From NCBI GenBank assembly GCA_021775525.1, contig JAJFHQ010000064.1, positions 98,827 to 162,826 on the forward strand: a DNA stretch of 64,000 nucleotides. The letters run 5' to 3'. How positions within the stretch are numbered: position 1 is the first letter of the stretch; the number at the start of each line of letters is the position of its first letter. The stretch is from Hyphomicrobiales bacterium. Its GTDB lineage: Bacteria > Pseudomonadota > Alphaproteobacteria > Rhizobiales > Methyloligellaceae. This document shows positions 48,825 through 58,264 of this stretch, one piece after another. The notes beneath the pieces are model-generated. The model was given only the letters and a program-made list of their open reading frames with translations. It did no database searches and was not told where the DNA came from. Position numbers and translations under genes: made by a program.

Positions 48825-49805
48825 CTAACACCCGTCCGGCCCGCCGCCAAGCAGGCCATTGCCAAAAGGATCATTCTCATCCAGACGCGTGAGGCATTGT
48901 TCTGCCCGCTCGCAGTCAGCTTTAATCTGCCCAATGAGCGCCTCAGGGCTGTCAAATCTCTCATCACCGCGCAGGAACTCGATTATCTCAAGTTCAATCA
49001 CCTGGCCGTAAAGATCGCCTTCAAAATCAAACAGGAAGGTTTCGAGGACTGACTCACCATCATCAAAACTCGGCCTCGTGCCGAGATAGGCGGCAGCGTG
49101 ATAGCGAACGCCACCTGCACGGACCCGCACCGCGTAAATGCCATGCTTCAGTTCAAAACCTTCCGGCACAGCAATATTCGCGGTGGGATACCCAAGACCG
49201 TGGCCGCGCTTGTCACCGCCGATGACCTCGCCATTCACCCGCCACCAGTAGCCGAGACTGTCCGCAGCCCCGCGCGGATTACCTTCGCGGAGGAAATTAC
49301 GAATTTGGGTAGAGGAATAAACCCCGCCCTCACCTGACTGCGGCGTGACAATTGTCGCGCCGAAGCCATGCGCCTCGCCGAGTGTGCGCATGACGTCCGG
49401 ATTGCCGTCACGGCCCTTGCCGAAATGAAAATCGCTGCCGGTGATGACATGGCTAACACCCAGTCCCCTGACCAGGATTTCGCTCACGAAACTTTCCGCC
49501 GGTCGCGCCGCCAGCGCCGCATCGAAGGGCAGTGCCACCGTCATATCCAAACCAAGTGCCTCGAACAGTTTCAACTTGAGTTCAGGTGGTGTCAGCCGGA
49601 ACATCGGCTTGCCCGGCTGGAAAAAGGCGCGCGGGTGCGGCTCAAAGGTCATTACCGCAGACGGTGCACCTGACCTTTTGGCCTCCGCCAGGGAGGCGCG
49701 TATAACCGCCTGGTGTCCAAGATGCACGCCGTCGAAATTGCCGATGGCAAGCGCTACGCCTTTCAGCTCATCGGGGCAGTCTTGTGTGTTGTGAAGGATA
49801 TGCAT
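48825..49805 (-). CDS. ribF: Bifunctional riboflavin kinase / FMN adenylyltransferase
   Basis: Makes FMN and FAD from riboflavin. The 326-residue protein has the adenylyltransferase domain first (AIGNFDGVHLGHQAVI, TFEPHPRAFF, ITGSDFHFGKGRDG, SSTQIRNFLREG) and the kinase domain second (GDKRGHGLGYPTANI, then FDFEGDLYGQ). It precedes ileS by 41 bp. Flavin made here could be stored by the dodecin encoded at 17 kb. Confidence 0.96.
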   Translation of the reverse strand: MHILHNTQDCPDELKGVALAIGNFDGVHLGHQAVIRASLAEAKRSGAPSAVMTFEPHPRAFFQPGKPMFRLTPPELKLKLFEALGLDMTVALPFDAALAARPAESFVSEILVRGLGVSHVITGSDFHFGKGRDGNPDVMRTLGEAHGFGATIVTPQSGEGGVYSSTQIRNFLREGNPRGAADSLGYWWRVNGEVIGGDKRGHGLGYPTANIAVPEGFELKHGIYAVRVRAGGVRYHAAAYLGTRPSFDDGESVLETFLFDFEGDLYGQVIELEIIEFLRGDERFDSPEALIGQIKADCERAEQCLTRLDENDPFGNGLLGGGPDGC

Positions 49806-49855
49806 CAGACTTGGGCGTTCGGCGTTCGGGCTGAAGGCTATCCCCGGGCGCTTGC

Positions 49856-50308
49856 TTATTCGCTACGGCTCGGCACTAGAATCACCGCCTCGCCATCCAG
49901 CACTGTCTTACCATTCACTTGGCAGTTGCAAGTGAAGATCGCCCGGCCTTTTTCCGGCAGCAGGTCCGTGATGCGGGCCAATGCAACAACCTCATCATCG
50001 ATTTTGACGGGGGCACGAAAATTTAGGCTCTGCGAGATATAGATGGAGCCCGGCCCAGGCAGCTTGGTGCCGAGTACCGTTGACACAAGGCTCGCCGTAA
50101 GGATGCCGTGGGCAATACGCTCCTTGAATACGGTGCCCGAAGCATAGTCATCGCATAAATGTACCGGATTGTCGTCGCCGGATATATCGGCGAAGGACTG
50201 AATGTCATCCTCGGTGATGCGCTTGGCATGGCTCGCTTCCATACCTACTTCCAAATCTTCAAAATAGTAGGCCGGCCATTGCTTGGAGTTGTTCCCACCG
50301 TTTTTCAT
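49856..50308 (-). CDS. MaoC family hydratase
   Basis: A 150-residue hot-dog protein with the R-specific enoyl-CoA hydratase 2 motif (FADISGDDNPVHLCDDYA, containing the catalytic Asp and His). Substrates may be enoyl-CoA thioesters in fatty acid or polyester metabolism; not determinable here. The ATG at 50308 is chosen because AAGGA lies 8 nt upstream; the frame extends upstream to 50362. It heads the maoC-ribF-ileS-lspA-lipoprotein-M16-M16 run. Confidence 0.9.
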   Translation of the reverse strand: MKNGGNNSKQWPAYYFEDLEVGMEASHAKRITEDDIQSFADISGDDNPVHLCDDYASGTVFKERIAHGILTASLVSTVLGTKLPGPGSIYISQSLNFRAPVKIDDEVVALARITDLLPEKGRAIFTCNCQVNGKTVLDGEAVILVPSRSE

Positions 50309-50420
50309 TCGCCGAATCCTTATGCGGGTTATTGCTGCAGCGCACAATATACGAGGCGTCACGATGCTGCAACTGCGTAAAACGTCGTAGTCGCCGGGTC
50401 CGACACTGCCAGTGAATACA

Positions 50421-50522
50421 ACTCATGAGTGTAGTGAATTGCGGTTAACCTATTTTTTAAGTCCGCACCCTATTGTCCCCATTGCACGGCAGCGCCCTCA
50501 CAGTTGCAATGGACCGGGAAAT
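50421..50522. promoter_or_regulatory. Inverted repeats upstream of cheY
   Basis: The 294-bp gap between maoC and cheY holds a 10-bp palindrome, ACTCATGAGT (50421-50430), and an 8-bp inverted repeat, CCATTGCA / TGCAATGG, with arms 28 nt apart (50479-50486, 50515-50522). The second could form an RNA hairpin in the cheY leader or be a regulator site. I see no clear -35/-10 pair. Confidence 0.35.
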
Positions 50523-50602
50523 GATAGTCCGGAGCATAGGGGGTGCGCCAAAATTGTAATTGAGTTGAGTAATTATTGCCCTATGGGGGGATGGAGAGCG
50601 AC

Positions 50603-50986
50603 ATGGCGGTTGATCTTTCAATACCGGTACTGGTTGTCGATGACTACAAGACGATGATCCGTATTATCCGCAATCTTTTGAAACAGCTTGGTTTTTCCGA
50701 TGTTGACGATGCCGCTGACGGCACCGAAGCACTCGGCAAGATGAAGCAGAAGAGATATGGCCTGGTGATTTCCGACTGGAATATGGAACCAATGACCGGT
50801 TATGAGCTTCTGAAAGAAGTTCGCACCGATGACGGTTTGGCACGTACACCTTTCATCATGGTGACAGCTGAATCCAAGACGGAAAACGTCATCGCGGCCA
50901 AGAAAGCCGGTGTGAACAACTACATCGTCAAGCCGTTCAATGCTGCAACATTGAAATCCAAGATCGACGCTGTTTTTGGCGAATAA
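50603..50986 (+). CDS. cheY: CheY-like response regulator
   Basis: A 127-residue single-domain receiver. All active-site residues are present: D13/D14 (VVDDYKTM), phospho-acceptor D58 (ISDWNMEPMTG), T88 (MVTAESK), and K110 (YIVKPF). The DWNMEP/ESKTEN pattern matches alphaproteobacterial CheY proteins that act on the flagellar motor. I chose the ATG at 50603 (GGAGAG just upstream); 50591 and a TTG at 50576 are alternatives. cheZ follows, so it is probably the CheZ substrate. Confidence 0.93.
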   Translation: MAVDLSIPVLVVDDYKTMIRIIRNLLKQLGFSDVDDAADGTEALGKMKQKRYGLVISDWNMEPMTGYELLKEVRTDDGLARTPFIMVTAESKTENVIAAKKAGVNNYIVKPFNAATLKSKIDAVFGE

Positions 50987-50995
50987 ATTTGCCTT

Positions 50996-51032
50996 TGGGC
51001 CTCACGCAGCATCCGTGCTCGTGGGTGGCCCA
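50996..51032 (+). other. Hairpin between cheY and cheZ
   Basis: TGGGCC (50996-51001) pairs with GGCCCA (51027-51032), and CACG/CGTG pair inside it. There is no T-run, so it probably affects RNA processing or partial read-through into cheZ rather than ending transcription. Confidence 0.4.
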
Positions 51033-51068
51033 GGGTAAAGTTCGGGCCAGAACGGAGAGTCTTGATTT

Positions 51069-51704
51069 ATGTCTAAGCAATCGCATGCCGAAGTACGCGA
51101 AGCCGCAGATGGACTTCGCGACAAGGATGACATTTCACTGATTGACGTGCTGTCTCTGGCAGAAGCGTCAATCCATTCCATGAAATCCTTTATCGACAGC
51201 CTGGATTCCAAGATCTACAGCGAGTTCCGCGAGATCGCCGAGTATATCCAGAACACGAAGTCGGAGATTGGCCATTTACAGGCCAATGACCTGCAGTCCA
51301 AGCATATTCCGGAAGCGGGTGAGGAGCTGAGCGCGGTGGTCACCTCGACCGAGGAGGCGACCACCAAGATCATGGAATGTGCGGAAGCCATACTTGAAGC
51401 CGATCCAAGCGACCACGAAGCCTATCAACAAACGGTCAATGACAAGATGATGATCATCTTTGAGGCCTGCTCGTTCCAGGATATCACCGGTCAACGCATC
51501 TCGAAGGTCGTTGAGACCCTTGAGCATATCGAGAGTCGTGTCAGCCGGTTTGCTGCTGCGATCGGGGCGGAAGATTCCGATCAGCCAGCCTCCGAAAAAG
51601 AAGAAAAACGCAAAAAGCGCAAAAAAGACTTGATTCTCAACGGACCCGCCCAGGAAGGTGCAGGCGTCAGCCAGGACGATATCGACGCGCTTCTAAACGG
51701 CTGA
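51069..51704 (+). CDS. cheZ: CheY-phosphate phosphatase CheZ
   Basis: A 211-residue helical protein. FEACSFQDITGQRI matches the CheZ catalytic region; D138 and Q142 correspond to E. coli D143 and Q147, the Gln that positions water for CheY-P hydrolysis. The middle is a long helical hairpin (residues 25-165), then a Lys/Arg-rich linker. The last residues, GVSQDDIDALLNG, closely resemble the CheY-binding peptide at the N-terminus of FliM. No other chemotaxis genes are nearby, so the pair is detached from the main cluster. Confidence 0.9.
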   Translation: MSKQSHAEVREAADGLRDKDDISLIDVLSLAEASIHSMKSFIDSLDSKIYSEFREIAEYIQNTKSEIGHLQANDLQSKHIPEAGEELSAVVTSTEEATTKIMECAEAILEADPSDHEAYQQTVNDKMMIIFEACSFQDITGQRISKVVETLEHIESRVSRFAAAIGAEDSDQPASEKEEKRKKRKKDLILNGPAQEGAGVSQDDIDALLNG

Positions 51705-51756
51705 AGCTGATATTTCCTGAAAAAGACCCGGTGCGAGCACCCTGATCCGACGACCG

Positions 51757-52629
51757 TTACATCAGGTTTTTCTGGGCAGCCACCGGCCTGACCGGGCTGT
51801 TGGAAAACGCGATCTCCAAATCAGCCGCCCGCAGGGGGGTTTCGTCGTTGGCCCCCTCGATGTGGAGTGCACTGGCTACGAACAGCGCATCCATACCCGC
51901 CGCTGTCGCGCCCGCAATATCGGTCTTGATACTATCGCCAATACACAAGATACGCGCGCGAGGCACCTTACCCCCCTTCGCATCAGCCACCTGTTCAACC
52001 GCCATGTCGTAGATCGGCTGATGCGGCTTGCCTGTGTAAATTACCTCACCGCCGAGCCTTTCATATTCAGCAGCCAGCGCTCCGGCACAATAAATAAGCC
52101 GGTTGCCGCGTTCCACCTGCAGATCAGGGTTGGCGCAGACCATTTGCAGGCTCTGGCTCTTCATTTTCAAAAACAGCTCTTTATAGTCGTCCGGGGTTTC
52201 AGTGAGATCATCATAAAGACCCGAGCACAGCACAAATTCTGATCCGTCCAACTCCACGATCAGAACTTCGAGCCCCTCAAAAATCGATGTATCGCGCTCC
52301 GGGCCCAGATGAAAAAAGGGCTGGCCGTTCCGCTCGATCAGCACCTGTCTCGTCATATCTCCTGAGGTTACGATGGCGTCATAAGCGCTCTCATCCACGC
52401 CTATCTCTGACAGTTGACGGGCAACGGCAGCGCAGGGACGCGGTGAGTTCGAGATCAGTACCACCGCGCCTCCACCCGACCGGAACCTGTTGCAAGCTTT
52501 AACAGCGTCCGCAAACGGGTGCTCGCCATTGTGCACCACACCCCAGATATCACAAAGCCAGGCATCATATTGTCCCCTCAGCTCAGTGATAGATGACAAG
52601 ATAGGAATGGTGTTTTTTGCGCTACTCAT
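51757..52629 (-). CDS. HAD-superfamily hydrolase, TIGR01459-type
   Basis: A 290-residue class IIA HAD phosphatase: nucleophile motif AWLCDIWGVVHNG (DxW rather than the usual DxD), SNSPRP for motif II, and CIGDSIKTDIAGA for motif IV, with a cap domain between. This is the alphaproteobacterial family often annotated TIGR01459. The change of the second Asp to Trp makes phosphatase activity uncertain. It is convergent with cheZ. Confidence 0.9.
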   Translation of the reverse strand: MSSAKNTIPILSSITELRGQYDAWLCDIWGVVHNGEHPFADAVKACNRFRSGGGAVVLISNSPRPCAAVARQLSEIGVDESAYDAIVTSGDMTRQVLIERNGQPFFHLGPERDTSIFEGLEVLIVELDGSEFVLCSGLYDDLTETPDDYKELFLKMKSQSLQMVCANPDLQVERGNRLIYCAGALAAEYERLGGEVIYTGKPHQPIYDMAVEQVADAKGGKVPRARILCIGDSIKTDIAGATAAGMDALFVASALHIEGANDETPLRAADLEIAFSNSPVRPVAAQKNLM

Positions 52630-52643
52630 ACCGGTGCTGGGGG

Positions 52644-54239
52644 CTATGCAGCGGCCTCGGCATCGCCATCGCCGAATATCTCCGGCCGCACCGGTCTTGG
52701 CTCGGAAAAGAGAAACCCCTGGCCAAGCTTTGCATGATAATCAAGCACGTCGCTGAGATCCCGCTCACTCTCAATCTTCGAAATGATGAGCTGAATACCG
52801 AACCGTTCCAGATAACTTCGCATATCGGCCGCATGAATTTGGGCGTTCGCTTCGCTCATGCCATGCAGCAATGTATCTGCATCAACTTTTATGAAACGGA
52901 AGCCTCGGTCCTGCATCGCCTGAAAATCGAGATCAAGATTTGTCACGTGATCCAGAGAGAAGCGGAATCCAAGATCTGCAAGCGTGGCCAAGCCCTCCTG
53001 TTCGATCGGGCTGCTATGCTCGATACTATTCTGCGAGAATTCAAAATACATGCTCTCTGAAAGAGCCTGGTTTTGCTCCATGAACGATATGAATTCAGGG
53101 AAAAATTCAGGATCCAGTAGCGAATGAACAGAGATATTGCAGAACATGCCCCGGGCGCTGCTGCGCTTCTCGAGCCGACGTAAAACCTGCACGGAGCGAT
53201 ACAGCATCACATTGTCGATGACAGACATGATGCCGGCAGACTCCGCAAGGCTGAGATAATCCTTCGGCATCAGCAATTCACCGGATTCGCTTCGCAGCCG
53301 TGTCAGCGCCTCATAATAGCGCACGCGCCGCTGAGGCAAAGTCATGATGGGCTGCAAGAACAGCTCGATCCGGTTGCTTTCAATCGATTGGCGCACTTCG
53401 TTGATCAGGGGCAACTCGTCAATCGTCGGCTCAAGGGTCGCAGGCCCATTCTCAACCGTCTCTTCTTCCGCTTCGTGCACTGGCGGCAGTGTGCTGTGAG
53501 GCTTATCCGCTTCGATATATTCTTGGTGTTCTCTAGCGTCCAGCGCTTGCGCCACGTCGGCAATCTCTTCTCGTTCGGGCGCGGGTAATTCCTGCCTTGT
53601 CTGAATCTCAATCGCTGCGCGCTGGCCATTGGCAATGTTCTCCGCCATTTGCTTGACAAGCGTCTCAAGCATCTGGAGTTCCGCTGTCAGTTCCTCGTGA
53701 CGCTCACTTGCTTCTATCTGCAACTGGCTGCGCAAAGCCTCGAGCCTTGTATCAATTCGGTCAACTTCGGCGGAAACCCGGCTGAGTTTGCCTTGATCTA
53801 TGTCGGATCGTGCTGGAGGTGTTCTTGAAAGTTCATGATTCAACCGCTCTATGCGTTCTGCCATTGCATCGAGCTTCTGCATACGCTCGGACAAGCCATC
53901 GATCTGCCCGACTTTCTCCGACAACTGGGCAAAGGCCTGCGCATTTGCTTCAGCATTGGCATTCACGCCAACACCCCCCTGAACGGCGGCTTCCAACTCG
54001 CCCAGGCGCTCCACCGCATGGGCCGCACGCTGCGAGGAGATATAAGCTCCCTGGGCACAGATCATGACTAGGAACAAGGTGACGGCGGCAATGAGAGAGG
54101 AAACCAGCCCAAACCCACCCTGTACGAACAGGCCAGCGCCAAAGGCCATGGCTGTCAAGGCCATGGCGCACGGTACAACGATCTCCAAAAGGGCTCGTTG
54201 GAGACGGTTTAATGGTTTGGCGTTCTGCCGTTTTGTCAT
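52644..54239 (-). CDS. TipF-like membrane protein with degenerate EAL domain
   Basis: About 531 residues: two TM helices at the N-terminus (IVVPCAMALTAMAFGAGLFV and LVSSLIAAVTLFLVMICA), a long coiled coil, an acidic linker, then an EAL domain from about residue 285. The EAL triad (YYEALTRL) and NIS are kept, but the DDFG motif reads SLDHVTN and AEGVE reads ISKIES, so phosphodiesterase activity is unlikely. This matches the architecture of Caulobacter TipF, a c-di-GMP-binding flagellar assembly factor. The start at 54239 is an ATG; 54341 (TTG) is open too. Confidence 0.85.
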   Translation of the reverse strand: MTKRQNAKPLNRLQRALLEIVVPCAMALTAMAFGAGLFVQGGFGLVSSLIAAVTLFLVMICAQGAYISSQRAAHAVERLGELEAAVQGGVGVNANAEANAQAFAQLSEKVGQIDGLSERMQKLDAMAERIERLNHELSRTPPARSDIDQGKLSRVSAEVDRIDTRLEALRSQLQIEASERHEELTAELQMLETLVKQMAENIANGQRAAIEIQTRQELPAPEREEIADVAQALDAREHQEYIEADKPHSTLPPVHEAEEETVENGPATLEPTIDELPLINEVRQSIESNRIELFLQPIMTLPQRRVRYYEALTRLRSESGELLMPKDYLSLAESAGIMSVIDNVMLYRSVQVLRRLEKRSSARGMFCNISVHSLLDPEFFPEFISFMEQNQALSESMYFEFSQNSIEHSSPIEQEGLATLADLGFRFSLDHVTNLDLDFQAMQDRGFRFIKVDADTLLHGMSEANAQIHAADMRSYLERFGIQLIISKIESERDLSDVLDYHAKLGQGFLFSEPRPVRPEIFGDGDAEAAA

Positions 54240-54510
54240 GAACAGCGAATCGGTTAATCGCGGGTTTTCTGATCTTTCATCACTCACGTCATCAGAGCAA
54301 CACGCTTTTTTCGGCTCGTCCACAGAGTGCCCCGCCAGCAACGCATTTGCACGAAGAAAATACCGTCATCACACGACCTCACATCCCTTCACCGGGTTGT
54401 GAGCAAAGGTGACGTGGACGGACGAATTTGAACGCGTATCCTCCAGCTTCCCGGAGTGCATGTGATTTTCACCTGCTCCTGTCCGGGCGTGTCTCTAGGA
54501 GGGTTATTGC

Positions 54511-55077
54511 ATGTCAATTAATCGCAAATTTCTTGGAACCGGCATAGCCGCTGCCGCCGCAGGCGTCATTGCCGTGGGTCTGACAATGAGCACTGCACAC
54601 AGCCAGATGAAAGAATGCTGTGACGATACCAACGTCAATTATTCAAAAGATCTCTGGTCCGCGCTTGCAAAAGCCTCTCTGGCCGGTCCCAGCGGCAAGG
54701 CGGATGCCCCGTATAAGGGCCAGGCCCCGCATGGCGCTGTATTGGAAACCATTCATTCCGAGGTCACCGTTGGCGGCCACAAGGGCACAGTCGTGGTGAA
54801 ACGAAATTATGGCGGCAAAGGCGTCAGCATTGATGCCGTCAAGGGCGACCGCGCCAAGTTCATCAAAGCCGTCACGGTCATGTTCAAGCGTGAAGCCGGG
54901 TACGACAAGGACAATAATGACTGGTTCTGGGCCAAATATAAGCCCGATGGATCACTTCATACGAACCCGAAGGGCATGATGCTCGCGGGTCGCGTCATGA
55001 AGGGTGCGGATAAGGGCTGCATTGCCTGCCACTCGGCGGTCAAGGAGAAGGATTTCATCTTCGGAAAACAGAACTAG
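54511..55077 (+). CDS. Cytochrome P460-family c-type heme protein
   Basis: A 188-residue exported protein: a signal peptide (FLGTGIAAAAAGVIAVGLTM, ending near AHSQ), then the P460 domain with FKREAGYDKDNNDWFWAKY and the C-terminal heme-binding motif KGCIACHSAVKEKDFIF (CxxCH). The relatives are cytochromes P460 (hydroxylamine oxidation) and c'-beta (NO binding). Whether the heme-Lys cross-link of true P460 forms cannot be judged. ATG with AGGAGGG 7 nt upstream. It stands alone, ended by a clear terminator. Confidence 0.88.
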   Translation: MSINRKFLGTGIAAAAAGVIAVGLTMSTAHSQMKECCDDTNVNYSKDLWSALAKASLAGPSGKADAPYKGQAPHGAVLETIHSEVTVGGHKGTVVVKRNYGGKGVSIDAVKGDRAKFIKAVTVMFKREAGYDKDNNDWFWAKYKPDGSLHTNPKGMMLAGRVMKGADKGCIACHSAVKEKDFIFGKQN

Positions 55078-55105
55078 TCCCTGACGACAAAACAAGTTTT
55101 TCACG

Positions 55106-55137
55106 AGGGCGGTGATCAGGAGTCACCGTCCTTTTTT
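55106..55137 (+). terminator. Intrinsic terminator of the P460 gene
   Basis: AGGGCGGTGA (55106-55115) pairs with TCACCGTCCT (55123-55132; one G-U pair), loop of 7 nt, followed by a run of six T. It lies 30 bp after the stop codon. Confidence 0.88.
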
Positions 55138-55195
55138 ACGAAACCTTTCTTGGGTTTGACCATTTACCCTGACGCCATTGCTGCGGCGCACACGG

Positions 55196-55224
55196 TTGAC
55201 AACCCCGGAACATTTTTTTATATC
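55196..55224 (+). promoter_or_regulatory. groESL promoter, housekeeping sigma type
   Basis: TTGACA (55196-55201), a 17-bp spacer and TATATC (55219-55224). The expected start of transcription is about 55231, just before the CIRCE operator, so repressor binding would cover the initially transcribed region. Confidence 0.75.
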
Positions 55225-55233
55225 CACTGTCGA

Positions 55234-55266
55234 CTGCTAGCACTCTTAATGCGAGAGTGCTAGCAG
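55234..55266. promoter_or_regulatory. CIRCE operator (HrcA binding site)
   Basis: A CTAGCACTC-N9-GAGTGCTAG dyad, the CIRCE element bound by HrcA. The palindrome extends to 12-bp perfect arms (CTGCTAGCACTC / GAGTGCTAGCAG). It lies between the promoter and groES and predicts heat-relieved repression. hrcA is not in the window. Confidence 0.95.
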
Positions 55267-55335
55267 AGGCCGTTCTCCGGCGATTGCCAGGGAACATTTC
55301 CTTTTAAAATCAATAGTAAACTGGAGAGACTATCC

Positions 55336-55623
55336 ATGAAGTTTCGTCCACTCCATGATCGCGTCGTCGTAAAGCGCATCGAAGAGGATCAGAAAACCGC
55401 TGGCGGGATCATCATTCCTGATACCGCTGCGGAAAAACCGCAAACCGGTAAAGTTGTCGCTGTTGGCCCTGGTGCCAGGGGCGAAGATGGCAAGATTGAG
55501 CCGCTAGATGTCAAAGCTGGCGACAAAGTGCTGTTTGGCAAATGGTCTGGTACCGAAGTCAAACTCGACGGTGATGATCTACTCATCATGAAAGAGTCCG
55601 ACATCATGGGCGTGCTGAAATAG
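55336..55623 (+). CDS. groES: Co-chaperonin GroES
   Basis: The 95-residue lid of the GroEL folding chamber. [16 protein letters not shown] at the N-terminus, the mobile loop [17 protein letters not shown] and the C-terminal [15 protein letters not shown] are typical. It has GGAGAG upstream of the ATG. First gene of the CIRCE-controlled operon; groEL follows after 86 bp. Confidence 0.98.
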   Translation: MKFRPLHDRVVVKRIEEDQKTAGGIIIPDTAAEKPQTGKVVAVGPGARGEDGKIEPLDVKAGDKVLFGKWSGTEVKLDGDDLLIMKESDIMGVLK

Positions 55624-55700
55624 CCGCTGAAATGACACGGATCGGCGCGAAAGCACCATTTGCCAACACATACAACAGACACAACCCCCAAGATCAGTAG

Positions 55701-57365
<1,665 letters not shown>

Positions 57366-57400
57366 CCGACTGCACCAAAATACCACTGCCAAATGAATTG

Positions 57401-57430
57401 GGCCGTCCCGGGAGACCGGGGCGGCCTTTT
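57401..57430 (+). terminator. Intrinsic terminator of groESL
   Basis: GGCCGTCCCGG pairs with CCGGGGCGGCC (11-bp stem, one mismatch, GAGA loop), followed by TTTT. It lies 35 bp after the groEL stop. Confidence 0.88.
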
Positions 57431-57587
57431 CGTTACCGCCTTTAACATCAGACGCACGAAAACCTTGCCGATCCTGCATTGCTGTGCGAAAACGTCTTTG
57501 TCATCAAGAGAAGGGCTGGCGCCCTCGCCAACCTGCCGATCCGCGGCAAGGTGGTATCCGGTACTCACGGGATGTGGCTGAAGACCC

Positions 57588-57674
57588 GGACTATCTTTAA
57601 ACGGGACACAGCAACCCAAGCGGAACTTAAAGTCGCCAGTCCTCCTCGGCACATCGCTGAAGGAGGATTTTTTT
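57588..57674 (+). promoter_or_regulatory. Structured leader with two exclusive folds over the ribosome binding site
   Basis: Fold A: GGACT (57588-57592) pairs with AGTCC (57638-57642), and CTTTAA (57595-57600) with TTAAAG (57627-57632). Fold B: AGTCCTCCT (57638-57646) pairs with AGGAGGATT (57661-57669), a 9-bp stem (one G-U) that hides the AGGAGG site and runs into seven T just before the ATG. The two folds share AGTCC, so they cannot coexist. This resembles a riboswitch, thermometer or attenuator. No known class was recognised. Confidence 0.5.
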
Positions 57675-58061
57675 ATGCCACAGCAACAACAACATCTTGC
57701 GAACACCATCGAACCCACTGCGCTGGAGATTTCCAGCCAGAGCGCGGGCGCGCACAGCTATACCAACATTTCAGTCGATCTTATCATTATTGAAGCGGGG
57801 CTCAGACTGAAGGTCCTGCCGCTCCGTGACGCCATTATCAAGGGACGCCAACTCCGCATCAGCAAGTCAGAGAGGCGCGTCCGGCAAAGTGCGCTTCTAA
57901 AACTTTGCGGTGCCGGACCCGTCAGGATTGTCGATATAGGCCTGTTTGCGGATGCGGTCGCACGCTTTCCGGACATAGCGGAGCAATTATCTCGCATCAT
58001 GCGCCCAGGTCGTTCAAAAACGCCTAGCGAAGACAAAGATATGGCATGGCGCACTGGTTGA
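57675..58061 (+). CDS. Hypothetical protein behind structured leader
   Basis: A 128-residue soluble, basic protein I do not recognise. It has a Gln-rich start (MPQQQQHLAN), a hydrophobic strand SVDLIIIEAGLRLKVLPLRD, a basic segment KGRQLRISKSERRVRQ, and VRIVDIGLFADAVARFPDIA. AGGAGG lies 8 nt before the ATG, which supports real translation. The groESL terminator separates it from groEL, so it should have its own transcript. Confidence 0.6.
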   Translation: MPQQQQHLANTIEPTALEISSQSAGAHSYTNISVDLIIIEAGLRLKVLPLRDAIIKGRQLRISKSERRVRQSALLKLCGAGPVRIVDIGLFADAVARFPDIAEQLSRIMRPGRSKTPSEDKDMAWRTG

Positions 58062-58264
58062 AACCATCACATGGCAACTTATTTGCATATCGTTTACCAA
58101 AAAGGCCATGGATTCTTGAGAAAGGCCCGGCATTTCGGCCAAAATTCAGGAGAATCAGCATTTCTCCGGGTACGGATTTAACCGTATCGAAAAGACACAG
58201 TTGTACCGTTACTGAGCGTGGTAGACGGCAATAGCAACACAACTGAGTGGAACGAGAGTTATTG

